Origin: Apostichopus japonicus
Taxonomy: Eukaryota > Echinodermata > Holothuroidea > Aspidochirotida > Stichopodidae
NCBI RefSeq assembly: GCF_037975245.1
Contig: NC_092569.1
Coordinates: 29,970,168 to 30,034,167 of the forward strand
Reading direction: 5' to 3'
Length of the DNA stretch: 64,000 bases
Positions 1 through 24,604 of this stretch are shown here, piece by piece. Position numbers and translations under genes: made by a program. The stretch's first letter is position 1; the number at the start of each line of letters is the position of its first letter. The notes beneath the pieces are model-generated. The model had not been told where the DNA came from. It made no database searches and saw only the letters and a program-made list of their open reading frames with translations.

Positions 1-179
1 CAGCAGCCAATAAGATGCTGCTTAGCCTCAAACGGCTGAAGCGATTGAAGGATGAAATCTTGAACTTGAAACAGAGCACTGTGGCTGAAATCAGAAGCTA
101 CAGTAAACCACCAGCACAGGTTCACAAAGTAATGATTGCGACGTATATACTGCTGGGTAATAAAGAGAGTGAACTGAAG
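1..179 (+). CDS. Dynein heavy chain stalk-like exon (5' part outside window)
   Basis: The frame is open from base 3 (codons AAN-KMLL...) to a GT donor at 180 and ends in phase 0. The peptide is rich in Leu/Lys heptads and contains EIRSYSKPPAQVHKVM followed by a hydrophobic ILLG. This is the 'PP..V..V....LLG' signature where the first stalk helix of dynein heavy chains ends. The Met at 15 is internal, because the frame continues upstream. It joins in frame to 838-1023. The subfamily is not resolved; axonemal types are the closest in feel. Other stalk-like coiled-coil proteins cannot be excluded. Confidence 0.6.
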
Positions 180-837
180 GTAAGAAACTGTCAGATGGGG
201 ATATAAAAAAGAATAATGGCGGGGACCAGTATACTAGTGGGAAATGATGAGGGTGCATTGTAGGTAAGGGACAGTCTCGGATGGGTATCAAACAGCTGTG
301 ACAGGAACTTATAGATTGGTTGGACAACATGGAGAGTGAATTGCAAGTAAAGGGATATTTGGATGTGAATGTAAAACAGAATAATCATAGGCATATGTTT
401 ACTGGTGGGAAATAATGGAAGTTCCACTGGAGGTAGATATGGAAGGGTATCCAACAGCTATATCATGAACATATAGGCAGGATATTTATATGGATAGTGA
501 ATTGAAAGTAATGAACAGTTGAATTTGAATGTCAAACCTTATTTACAGCAACATATATAGTGGTGAGATACCAGACAATCTGGTATGGGTATCAAGTAGG
601 GTAATGCTGATGACTTCTTTACAACAGTTAGTGTCTGAAAGACTGTGGCAAAGATAGCTACTTACCATATAGGCAGCTATTTGCAATGCTACTTGTTAAA
701 TCTTACCATACAAGTGTACTGAATATTGATTGTATGTGATTGGATGATGACTCAATGATGACTAAATGAACAAGAATTGATAGTTATTAAATTAGCCTCA
801 TTTAAAGACAAAACCATTTTTTTCTGGTATTTTATAG
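180..837 (+). other. Intron of the dynein-like gene
   Basis: Starts GTAAGA and ends TTTTATAG. AT-rich non-coding sequence; I see no other feature in it. Confidence 0.55.
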
Positions 838-1023
838 GATTGGAAGAAAATGCAAGCACTGATAGGTAAGACTGGAAAGGAAGGCTTGAAAAGACGAGTC
901 ATGGAAGCTGACCCAAATAAAATACGTCATGAGACTGCTACCAAAGTGAAAGGCATCCTGTCTGCCTTTGACTTGGAACAAGTCCGTGATGTCAGTGCTG
1001 GGGCTGCTATATTCTTTGCATGG
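838..1023 (+). CDS. Dynein heavy chain stalk-like exon
   Basis: A 62-codon, phase 0-0 exon bounded by TTTATAG and GTGAGT. It begins DWKKMQALIGKTGKEGLKRR and ends with DVSAGAAIFFAW. The order W..(A/M)..(I/M)GK, L..(V/I)...D...I, then VKGIL and S.AG....FAW follows dynein heavy chains between the PPxxV motif and the microtubule-binding end of the stalk. That makes the two exons one reading unit. The next dynein exon (continuing coil and C-terminal AAA modules) is not found downstream; see 1680-1814. Confidence 0.6.
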
Positions 1024-1679
1024 GTGAGTTTCTTGTGCCGCATTGTTGTGTAATAGCACTTTGCGTTACATCATCAAGTTTTTTCCAAGGCATAGTTTCA
1101 TTACAATGTAGCAATTTGGCTTAAACATTCAAATGTCAGTCCATAAATTTGTGTTCAACATAAAGTAATTCCAGTCTCCAACCTTCTGCATTCCCCCTCT
1201 CAAAAGTAGTATTATTTCAATGGTCATATCCATCGTTGGTGACCATACTGATAGGGTCCAAGATGTCCAGTTGTTGTAAAGTTCATGAAATTAAATAATG
1301 TCTTCCAAATCTTAATGACATGACAGACTGTGGTCATGGAAATTGCTGACAAAATATGAAATGATTTTTTATGTGTCTAGTAATACAGCTTTCAACAGCA
1401 TGGTTCTTCTGGCAGAAGCCAGCAGACAGTAATGCCAATGCGTTGGGCAAAAGTTGCTTCATTTTATCCCAGACGATTGGAATTTTCAAGTTTGTGTGAA
1501 CTCAGTGACCAGTATCACATATGTTACAATTGACTGTATTCTGAAACGTTTACAGTTTGTTAGTCGTATGGGTTATAAAATTCACATCATGTAAAATTCC
1601 CTACAATTCTGATATATTTGAAATGTTAATCATCTTTCAGATAGTAATCATATTAATATTCCTTTTGATCATAAAACAG
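1024..1679 (+). other. Intron; contains the left edge of the duplicated unit
   Basis: From about 1,089 ('ggcatagtttcattacaat') the sequence matches 50,240 onward ('ggcatggtctcataacaat'). Upstream of that I find no match elsewhere in the window. The boundary of the segmental duplication therefore falls inside this intron, just after exon 838-1023. Confidence 0.5.
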
Positions 1680-1814
1680 TCGTCAGCAACGGAAGAAGAT
1701 GTCCTGGAGCGTGAGAGGCAAAGGGCAGAAGGAATCACTCCAACTGAGTTAAAAGGAGGACATAAAAAAATTAAGACAGAAATGACTTCTGGATCTCTAA
1801 CCATTACCATCTGA
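1680..1814 (+). CDS. Putative last exon of the dynein-like gene
   Basis: After an AAAACAG acceptor, a 45-codon phase-0 frame begins SSATEEDVLERERQRAEG, continues as a charged helix with TPTELKGGHKK, and ends with TGA at 1812-1814. It is in phase with the exon ending at 1023. Homologous copies at 24,512 and 50,959 are broken by frame changes, so selection may have kept only this one open. Against it: a dynein heavy chain should continue for many hundreds of residues, so this is either a truncated or stalk-only protein, an alternative end, or a chance frame. Confidence 0.4.
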   Translation, partial: SSATEEDVLERERQRAEGITPTELKGGHKKIKTEMTSGSLTITI

Positions 1815-2003
1815 GTCAAAGCAGCTCACATTAATAAGTTGGTTAGCTACAGAATATTTCTGGTATGCATTATTGGTCACCTTGATATCCAAGATATTTC
1901 GTTCAATCTTAAAGGATCATAGTAAGCTAGCGAACACGCCGTGTGAATTTGTTTGAAGAAGGAGCTGGATGATTGATTTACTCAAAGTTCTACTTGTGCA
2001 CCC

Positions 2004-4600
2004 TCAACTACTTCAGGAAGTTGGATCGCAGTAGGGGTTCTGTGATGTCTTATTTGCAAATGCTCTCTGGAAGCTTTACCTAGACAATTAAAATATTCTT
2101 GTTGATTTGTCATTGAAACCTAATTCACATGGATGTTGCATAGTTGTCAAAGTTCTCTGTACGTAGAACTTCATCAAAATGCATCTTTCTGTAGAAATAT
2201 TCTTCTTGATTGTGAATAAATCATTGAGATATTATAAAGAAAGACATTTTCATCTGAAGTGTCATCATGACATCATCCATTCTGCTGTTGCCAGGTGCAT
2301 TTACAAAATGTCATAAAATTTTAAACAAATATATTCTCACAATACAAAATGCTATGAGGATGTGATTTTCACAATAAGATTAAGAATATTTTCAGCATTT
2401 TATACAGCAATCAACTAAAGCCAGCAGAATATTCTTTTAAGACAATTTGAGGCAAAGAAAATATTTGTTGGAGCTACTTCTAAAGTAGTTTAGTACACAA
2501 ACAATACTATAGTTCTCGTTTAGTCCAAAGAGACAGTAAATTAGAAACATTAGCTGTCAAAAATAGCAGAATCTTATTGACCAGAAACGATATGCATAAA
2601 AGCTCATGTTATCATGACATCATGTTATTGTGACATCAATTGCGGACATGAACGCGAAATAATAACAATGGACTTTCCACGTACTTCTTGCTAGAAAGTT
2701 AACCTTTTGGAACTTAACTCTTCTAATAAACTTGCAGCTACATGGGAGAGAATGGATGTTTGAATTGCTCACACATTTTTTAACTCATTTTGGGTAGCAA
2801 TTCTTCAATTAAAAGTACATTATGGTTAAAAACTGCCTGAACATCTGGTCATATTTCATAAGATCAGTTGCTATTATAGGCCAGTATACATACTGTGCCG
2901 TACGATATGGAGTTGTTGCCGCAATTGAAAGACCTACCTTGTGAAATATGTCGACATCTCTGGTATATCTTCATTTGTTGTTGCAATACATCGTGTTTGC
3001 AGTTAGTTCCCAGTCAGTATATGCAGTTTTAATCGAATCCATGAAATATAAAGCTTTGGGTGTGTCTCAGTCTCGCTGCCATAAAGTAAGGCGTTCAGAA
3101 AACACAACTCCACGAGAGTAGATACACAAGTGAAGGGAACACCACAGTGAAAAAGGGCCTGATAGATTCCATATTCCATATACTATTTTCAAAAGTTAAA
3201 AGATGCGAAAACTTTTACCGTCGCAGAACAATATATACATGCCTACAATTCTAGTTGAAAACACCATCTCAATATCATGCCTGTGAATGTGAACGTTTTT
3301 GACTGGCTAAACCCTCAACTACTACAGGAAGTTGGATCACAGTAAGGGTTTTGTGTTGTCTTATTTACAAATGCTATTTGGAAGCTTTACTTAGGCTATT
3401 ATAATCTTCTTGTTGAGTTGTCTTTGAAACCTGATTCATTTGGAATGTTTGCATAGCTGTCAATGTTCTCTGTACTTAGAACTTCATCAATATGCATCTT
3501 TTTGTAGAAATATTCTTTTGTTTGTGAATAAATCATTGAGAAATTATAAAGAAAAAAAGACATTTTCAGCTAAAGTGTCATGACGACATCATCCATTCTG
3601 CTGTTGCCAGATGCATTTACAACATATCACTAGTTTGAAACATTCATATCTTCACAATCCAAAAATGCAATGAGGATTTGGTTTTCACAGTAAGATTAAA
3701 ACAAAATTGTTCAGCAATCAACTTTAGCTACCAGAATATTCTTTTAAGAATAAAACAAGTTAAGATGCTTAACTTAAAATGCATAACTGGAGGCGAAAAA
3801 AAAACAACTTTTATTTGACTAATACTAAAGCATTTTAGTACACAAACAATACTGTAGTTCCCGTTTAGTCAAAAGAGACAGTAATTTAGAGAAATTTGAT
3901 GTCAACGTTAGCAGATTCTTACTGACCAGAAACACGATGAATGTTGTAATGACGTCATTATATTGTGACATCAACTGCGGAGTGAACCGCAAACGCTAAG
4001 CAATAACAATGGACTTTCTAAGTACTTCTCGTTAGAAAGTGAACCTTTTCTTAACATTATACTTCCAATAAAAATGCAGATGCATGAGAAAGAATGGTTG
4101 TTAGAATATTTCAGCATTTTTAACTCATGTTATGTAGCAATTCTTCAATCAAAAGTACATTATGGATAAAAAACTGCCTCAACGTCTGGTGATATTCCGT
4201 TAGATTAGTTACTTTTATAGGCCAGTATACACACTGTGCCGTACGAAATTAAGGTTTTTCAACAATTGAAATGCCTACCTTATGAAACATGTCGACATCT
4301 CTGGTATATCTTCATTTGTTGTTGCAATTAATCGCGTTTGCAGTTAGTTTCCAGTCAGTGTATGCAATTTTAATCGAATCCACAAAATAAGAAGTTTTGG
4401 GTGTGTCTCAGTCTCGCTGGCATAAAGTAAGGCGTTCAGAAAATCACAACTCCACGAGAGTAGATACACAAGTGAAGGGAACACCACAGTGAAAAAGGGC
4501 CTGATAGATTCCATATTCCATATTCCATATACTATTTTCAAAAGTTAAAAGATGCGAAAACTTTTACCGTCGCAGAACAATAAATACATGCCTACAATTC
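2004..4600. repeat. Internal tandem duplication, about 1.3 kb x 2
   Basis: The text starting 'accctcaactac' at about 2,004 recurs at about 3,308. The block ending 'cctacaattc' at 3,251 recurs ending at 4,600. Both include 'tctgctgttgccag' and 'aagatgcgaaaacttttacc'. Unit 2 has only one copy (about 24,870-26,175), so this duplication is private to unit 1 or was lost in unit 2. Confidence 0.75.
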
Positions 4601-5924
4601 ACATCGTCCATATACGTGTTAGTGTGCGTAGTGTCATGTCGTTGGTTCTGCTAAAGAGAACTATTGTATAGCAGTGTACAACCTCTCTTTGTAACATGAT
4701 CTTTTTTCCCTGCACCTATGGGCTAAATCACGGCTGAAGATAAACAATTGAACATGGGCATTGTAATAACAAGGCAGCTGTGGCTAATGAGTTTAGGCAA
4801 ATATATAAAAAAATAGGGAGACTGTTTAGAGGGCCTCTGCATAGACTATACTGCCTATATGCGTTTGCCTGCAGACGGTGGGAAACCCACTTACAAAATT
4901 AATCCAAAACCTGTGACGTTTTTCATCGATTTGATGACTGGGGAACGTAAACAAATTCAACTTGGGTTTTCTGAAGTCTTTTTGGAACCTCGTACTACCC
5001 AGTTCAATGGCATTTGATAACAACAGTATGATAGATTGTCGTATCAGCCTAGTGTTAGTGCTGATGTGAATAGCTTGATCGAATGTTTACCTCAAGCGAC
5101 TGGGCACAAGTACGTCAAGGGGTATCCTGCAGTCATTTGCGCGCTGATGACTTTTTGCGAAAAGAGCAAATTTCTTGTAAAAAAGTGCTAGGTTTGATCA
5201 AGTTTTACATGAATGGAAAGGTACAAGTGTAAAAAGTCAATGTATCATGCACTTGAAAGGATTAGAAAATGTCGAGAACCACCAGCCAGGCTATGCATTT
5301 TAAACAGTTTGTTTGACTTTTAAATTCTTACAAATGATTCAAACGATATCTTTTTAATAATACGAGCAAACATATGGTAATTAACTCTTGGTACAGCTAT
5401 GCTACTTCTGGTAATTCCATGTTGACGGTACTAATACTCATAGCAACAGTTACTTAAGTTTTCTTGAACTAGATAGGACCGTTATGACAGTACCCTATGT
5501 TAATTTTGTTTGTGACTAGAGAGCACCTTTGTTGTTGATCACATTTAAGACTAAAGTTTCATACTGAGAAATATCTTGGATTTATTATGTTAATTTGATA
5601 AAACTTGACCAAATTACACAAGTGTTAAACTAATTTCCTCATTTTTTAATGTTAGCTTTATTATTTATGTGCCTAAAATGATCCTATAATTTTCAGTATT
5701 CTCATCTTATAATTTTTTACTTATATTTAACGTCCATCTTGAACTAAATATATTTTTTTTTAAGGTAATACTGTATTTTTTTTAATGTATAGAGGTTTTA
5801 GTAGTAAGATAATCATTGTATTTTATATTTACTACAGTTAATGGGTTTATTTAGAAAGTCATTTTATCATTCAGTTTGGTTGTGTCGCTGATTATGTACT
5901 ATTTAATTAACAAAATCAATAATT

Positions 5925-6155
5925 AGGCTATGGAGGCTGATTGTGTATCCAGAGGATCGAAACCGGTAAGGTCGTAATTTCACTGTAGGCGTTTGTAACC
6001 TGTATCGAACAATGCTAGTTTTGTTTATGGTGACATACATATTTGGCCTTACTTTAGTGATCAAACATGATGCTAACTAACTCGAAATCATGTGTGATTC
6101 CTAAAGCCGGATCTCGAAAGAGATACTTTAAACAGACTTAATGTCAATGAAATGG

Positions 6156-6157
<2 letters not shown>
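5925..6157 (-). mobile_element. Truncated copy of the SINE-related repeat
   Basis: Matches the interior of the 373-bp repeat found at 8,926-9,916 (for example 'gatcgaaaccggtaagg' and 'cctaaagccggatctc') with moderate divergence. It lacks most of the tRNA-like head and runs into the TA tract. Absent at the matching place in unit 2 (about 31,134). Confidence 0.6.
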
Positions 6158-6416
<259 letters not shown>

Positions 6417-6469
6417 GGGGTGAGGGGGATGCACAAAAATGAAAAGTAAAATGGACAAGTTCACTTTTT

Positions 6470-6475
6470 TTTATT
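6470..6475 (-). terminator. Candidate poly(A) signal of FREP gene 1
   Basis: AATAAA on the minus strand about 283 nt past the stop codon. The same hexamer lies about 281 nt past the stop in gene 2 (32,326-32,331). Gene 3 has GATAAA in the matching position. Confidence 0.35.
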
Positions 6476-6757
6476 CTTTTGTGAGACTCATACAATAATC
6501 AATTGAAAACTATCAAACAACAGTAAGCTTGTTAACATTTACAATTTGACATTGATCTCAATTACTGCTATAAATCTTCTCATTCCCTTACAAATGAATT
6601 ATTTGTCAAATTGCTCTGGTTGGAATTTTGATGCATTTTCTGCTTCTTTCTTGTCTTCAGCCCGTCCTGGTTCCGACACTCAAAGATTTGTATGGATCTT
6701 TCCCTACTTTCTAAGTAACGCCTGCACTGTCGGACACTGTGTTATACGGTGTTTTGT

Positions 6758-19472
<12,715 letters not shown>

Positions 19473-20179
19473 GATTTCGGGTTTGAAGAAATGCCACGCT
19501 GAAATATATTTGATGAAGGGCAGGATGACAAATGACACAGAGTATCCATTTAGGGGTTACCAACACCTTATTGGAATGACCACAGTAGTATGGATGTCCA
19601 TAAATGCCATCGTTTTATTTAAAACATGATTAGTTGAACAGCTTATACAACGCGTACTGCACATATAGAGTATTCTATGGCTTGTATGTAAAGAAGACTA
19701 TTCGACATGCGCAATCCAACTTAATATTATTTACAGCTATCTACATCTTGAGATTTTAGTCAATAGTACAGTAAGCTTCAGTTGCATCATATTGAATTGT
19801 CCTTGCTCCAATAAAGCCATCGTAAACACGTATTGCATAGCTAATGAATATCGTGTCCCTAGTTCCAAGGACAGCAATGGTATTGCAAATTCAATAACTT
19901 TAATGTATTTCGTTTTTAAAACATATTTCTATTACGATGGTCGCTTTTAATGTATATTATATTTAGCATGGTTCATGTTCAAGGATTTGGTAGTGCTGTG
20001 TTAAACAACGTTAAGGCTACCTAGTCGATAAAAATAGTCAGAATGCTGATTTTTCTGGTTGTGGTTAAGATGTCATTTCGATATTCAGTTAGCTACGTTA
20101 CAACGCTTTTGTTTGGCAGGAAAAAAATCAAGAAGTGTCGACTGGATGAAAGAAAGGGTTATTAAAGTACATGGACTAG

Positions 20180-20830
20180 TCAGCACTTCATAACATGCAT
20201 GAACTGGTACACTATATCGTGTATACAGTGAAATGTACTGTATGAGTTATACTACACTATCAATCATGCATGGGATAATCTACAATTTTCACACTGCTTG
20301 AAATAGTGTACACTTTACGCATTGTATGATGTAGTATATAAGTTAAACACTGCATTAACTAGTCTGCACTATACAATTTATGATGTAGTCTATAAACACA
20401 GCGTATGAATTAGTTTACACTATGTGCAAGGTATGATCGGATCTATACTATACAACATTTATACACTCTACCCGATGTGAACTATAGTTTATAGTTTACA
20501 CTTTACATACTGTATTGACAAATTACACTATATGGAAGGTATAAACTAGTCCACACTATGAACACCGTGTGTAATTGTATTCACTATATTCAAGGTATGA
20601 TATAGTATATACTATACACACTGCACGGATTATACACAATGTGAACTATAGTATACACTTTACGCACTGTATGAACTAGTCTAAAATATACACATTATTG
20701 AATTATGTCTACTCTATACACACTGTATGAACAAGCATATACCATACACTATGTATGCATTACGGTGTACAATATATACATTATATGGACTCTTCTACAC
20801 CATACAAATGTATGAACTAATGTATAGTGC
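20180..20830. repeat. Degenerate minisatellite of 'tatacactgtatgaactagt' type
   Basis: About twenty imperfect repeats of roughly 30-40 bp built from 'cactgtatgaactagt' and 'tacactatac'. Unit 2 has only the first one or two (48,353-48,425) and then jumps to sequence matching 21,140. Confidence 0.8.
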
Positions 20831-21008
20831 ATCTGCACATTATCACCAATAACACGCTATAGGGTTTCTTTTCCAATTTTTTTTCCATCATGTTGGACAC
20901 ATCTCTAAAGTATGTGGTATTCAAGATAGCCCTAATTGTGCACCAAACCCACCACCTGCTCCCAACAAGGAAGTAGTTTTCATTCAGTATACCGCTGCAA
21001 AACAATTT

Positions 21009-21078
21009 GAAACGGTGTTAAATATATATTTGTATACATTCTCATATATCTATATATATATATATATCTCTATCTATC

Positions 21079-21135
<57 letters not shown>

Positions 21136-21164
21136 GTGTACAAATATCTTATTAACACCGTTTC
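21009..21164. repeat. Long AT-rich palindrome
   Basis: Arms 'gaaacggtgttaa' (21,009-21,021) and 'ttaacaccgtttc' (21,152-21,164), plus paired 'atatttgta'/'tacaaatat', enclose TA repeats. Only the right arm has a counterpart in unit 2 (about 48,430), so the left arm is probably an inverted copy made in unit 1. Confidence 0.75.
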
Positions 21165-21581
21165 GAATAGTTGTGAAGCGATATACTGTATGAACAATAC
21201 TTCCTTGTTTTATTGTGCCTACGTCACATCCTGTTTGTGTGATCGAGTTTTCTCACATCTCATTGAATAACAATGTCAGCTGTTTTATTGGACGAGGACT
21301 TTTAAAAGAAGTAAAGGATTTACATCCATATCTTCTATATACGATAGGTACATAAGGTACCTTCATATTATTCTAAGCTTTGACATAAACCTCTTATATA
21401 TTGAAAGGCGTAGTAATAAGTGGTTCAAGCAGTTCATTTATCCCTGGCCCGCAGTGCTCAGGAGAGTCCTGAGGGTTGGTTCCCAACAGTTTTAGCCAAC
21501 GGATGACAACTGCCAGTGATTTTCCAGGATGAATAATTAAATGAGTGTCAGCATGCCTTTACCAAAGTATTATTTCGCCGT

Positions 21582-21840
21582 CAGTGGCGTAGTTAGAGGT
21601 AGATGGAATGTACCCCTCCCCCATACACACAGGATTTGCGGTGAAGAAAATGGGATGTCAAAGAAAATTGACAAAAGAATAAATAGCTATGATATATGAT
21701 ATTGAATAAGCTACTCGATTTTACAGCACGGTGTGATCTGCTACTTAGAAGGTGTCCCTCTTTAGAAAGATATTTATTTCCACAAGTTAAATTTGAGTCA
21801 GTAATTGATACTTCTAGTAAAAGTGAGTCGTACGCCACTG
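21582..21840. mobile_element. Small inverted-repeat element (MITE-like)
   Basis: 259 bp bounded by CAGTGGCGTA and TACGCCACTG. A diverged copy remains in unit 2 (about 48,907-49,145), so insertion predates the duplication. No clear target duplication is left. Confidence 0.5.
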
Positions 21841-23380
21841 GATTGTCGTCTTTAATGAAAGAACACTGAGAAAGGAGATAAATGTGTATACCTACCTACG
21901 AGTATTACATTGTATTTGTAAATGTTTGATATCGTTAGTATATACAAAGCCATAGCAACTGGGACCACGGAAAGAAGTACTTGTCCTGCTTCAAAGTTTC
22001 TTGCAATAGTTAGCATTTTATGAAGCAACTTAATGTAGTTCAACTAATGGTAATGATAGTATCATTTTGCGTCTAAGATCCCTTATCGACAGAAAACTTC
22101 ATCAAAGGCGAGTGACACTACTCCCCGTAATGGTTCCACCCAAAAAAAAACCTCCTTGTACGAACGTCAGAACAATAGTATAAATGCCTGGTATGCACAT
22201 AAAATATAAAATAAATAAATATAATTCTTACTCTTTTAAACTTTAAAGGTGTGCAATCCATGGCAGTGCTAAATCGTCTAGCTCTGTCTTTTCCATTGTA
22301 CAGAAACATATTCGTAAACCGGTTTAACTTTTGGGATACGTTGGTAATAAGAAGTGGAACGTTCGATAAAAGTCGAAGTTTTGTCATGATATGTCCTACT
22401 TACATTTTGAGCACATTCAGAAGAAATGTTTTTAAAAAAATAGAATGCACCAAATATGGAAGTATTCCTCCTAATTTCAGGGTTAACTATAGTTGGAATC
22501 AAAGAAAATAGGATTTTCCATGTGAGCGGCTGAGGAATAGTAACTATAATAGTGCTGTTTTGTCTGTTTAATTTACACTTTACTCTGAAATATGAATGCT
22601 TCCAAACCTCCGCTTTGAATAGTGCAGCGGGTATTCGACACGTAATAGAAACATATTTCCCAATTTATGTGGGTGAAATTTGACATCATATTAAACCAAT
22701 TGTTTTATGCGAAAACAAATTAAACCGTTGGGAAAATGTTGACAGTAATTTCGAACAAAATAACTTCAGTTAATAAGTTTAACAACAAATTTCAAGAATT
22801 ATCTAGTTGATTTTTTAAGAACCTGTCAGAAGTAGAGAAGAAATACGAAACTTGATACAATCATTGTCTATTTTAAAAATTTAACAAAGTTTGCCATTTA
22901 AAATTAAAACTTTATCTTGACATTTTTTTTTAAATCACGTCTTTATTTAACATGTTATGTTAAGTTTTGGCTAATTGAGGGCAGCAGAGCTGGCGAAAGA
23001 TGCCGAAGAGGAAGTAGGGTGTCACCGAGACTTCGCTCAATTAAGCTGAACAAGTATGGTCGTAGGTTTCAACCCGTTGATTACACGCGTGGCTCAACAG
23101 GACCACGGTGAAAACTATAAAGTAAAGATGTCAAAACATCTATATCAAACAATGGTGAAATGAACACATGAATTTGCACATATCGATGATAATATAATAA
23201 TGCATGATATTTGTCCTTATAAACAATGCACAAAGGGAAGAATTATAACAAATGGCATTTGGTAATATAAAAAAAAACATAGAGAAAGATTGACGACAAT
23301 TAAATTCTTGATAATTACAACTTAACTTACAATCGTTACCAGGCAAAACCAACTGCACGACAAACTGCGGTGTACAGGGG

Positions 23381-23440
23381 TTTACTGCGGCTTTCTGGGG
23401 TTTACGGCAGCTTTCTGGAGTTAACGGCGGCTTTCTGGAG
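23381..23440. repeat. 20-bp x 3 tandem repeat
   Basis: Three consecutive 20-mers sharing 'ggctttctgg' or 'cagctttctgg'. Confidence 0.85.
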
Positions 23441-23831
23441 AATGTATAGAATACCAGCAAAGAAAACACCACTGGAGAGATACTCTACGAAGATAATACG
23501 TTAACTCCAGATACTCTCACAAATAAGCGAAACAACAAATACACGAAAGGGCAATAAAAATAACAGGCACAAGCATACAGAAAAATATGATTAAAAGTAA
23601 ATCTCTATAATACGATATTAAAGAAGTATAGAATAAGGATACGTAGCCCTTTAATGGCTAAATAAAACACTTAAAACACTTACATACTAAGGAACAGTGC
23701 TATAGGAGCACATGCGACGCCTCTCTGAACCAGGAGAGGAATGAAGCACATGTAACTCACATAATACGTCAGTACGTATCGATTACGTAAGTGTGCATCG
23801 ATTACATAAGTATGCAAAACAATGAGGCGGG

Positions 23832-23838
23832 TATAAAA
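23832..23838 (+). promoter_or_regulatory. TATA-box-like TATAAAA in GC-rich context
   Basis: 'gcgggtataaaaggtcac' is unusually promoter-like for this AT-rich region and sits inside the unit-1-specific segment. No downstream gene is evident. Confidence 0.25.
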
Positions 23839-24511
23839 GGTCACACCCTACACACCATTGGGCGAGGGCAGCATTGACCTTTGCCCGACCTCGACCAAGC
23901 GGAAATTTCCCTTTGGTCACGCTATGGAAATGGCACACATCGGCAACGATGACATAGGGAAACCTCAAGAGGCTATGAAACAAGCAAAGAATGCAGAAGA
24001 TTTTTAATTTGTTCCCATTTTATAAAACCAAATGTGATCAAAGAAAAGACATTAACTAGTTTTTATTAGATTTTTGAAAATTTTATTTGTTTGCCAACAA
24101 TATGTTAAAAAATAGAAGAAGCAGAAAATGGGATCCCGTCTTAATTGATAAAAATATACTAAAATAAGAAGATATCCTCAGAAAATATTTTCTTAGAAAT
24201 AAAATAGAAATAGAACCAAGAGTTGCTGAAGCCTTACCGGAGTGCTTTATATCTATTGTGCGTTGAGTTTGAAGCTACCATGATTATTAGTTATAAATGG
24301 GGGTGGCTGTAAGCTTAATGCCAGAAGAAAGATGCTTCATTATTCTACTGGAATAACCCATTGACTGACAGGTAAATCATTATTTGCAGTTTGTTAGTCT
24401 TATGGCTTATAAAATTCACATCATGTAAAATTCCTTCAAATTCCGATATATTTGAAATGTTAATCATCTTTCAGATAGTTATCATAAGTATTCCTTTTTA
24501 TCATAAAACAG

Positions 24512-24604
24512 TCGTTAGCAACGGAAGAAGATGTCTTGGAGCGTGAGAGGCAAAGGGTAGAAGAAATCACTCCAACTGAGTTAAAAGGAGGACATAAAAA
24601 ATAA
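24512..24604 (+). pseudogene. Broken copy of the dynein-like gene's last exon
   Basis: Keeps the AAAACAG acceptor-like end and codes SLATEEDVLERERQRVEE, then loses one A in the A-run after GGACAT relative to 1,680-1,814 and meets TAA at 24,602. No stalk exons precede it, so it is a duplicated fragment. Confidence 0.75.

Larger units (their letters stand above)
19473..22759. other. 5' flank of gene 1 and intergenic spacer
   Basis: No gene seen. The first ~400 bp upstream of the ATG match the gene 2 flank (for example 'agtagtatggatgtccat'). An AAATATATTT stretch about 35 nt upstream of the ATG (gene 2: AATATATTC) is a possible but weak TATA-like element. Further out lie the minisatellite, palindrome and small inverted-repeat element listed separately. 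Confidence 0.5.
22760..24270. other. Unit-1-specific segment, possible inserted element
   Basis: No counterpart in unit 2 between 50,170 and 50,240. Contains three exact-length 20-bp tandem repeats (23,381-23,440, 'ctttctgg' type), a repeated 'tcgattac' motif at about 23,775-23,810, and a good TATA sequence. No open frame of note. Could be the remains of a retroelement, but I find no clear terminal repeats. Confidence 0.4.
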
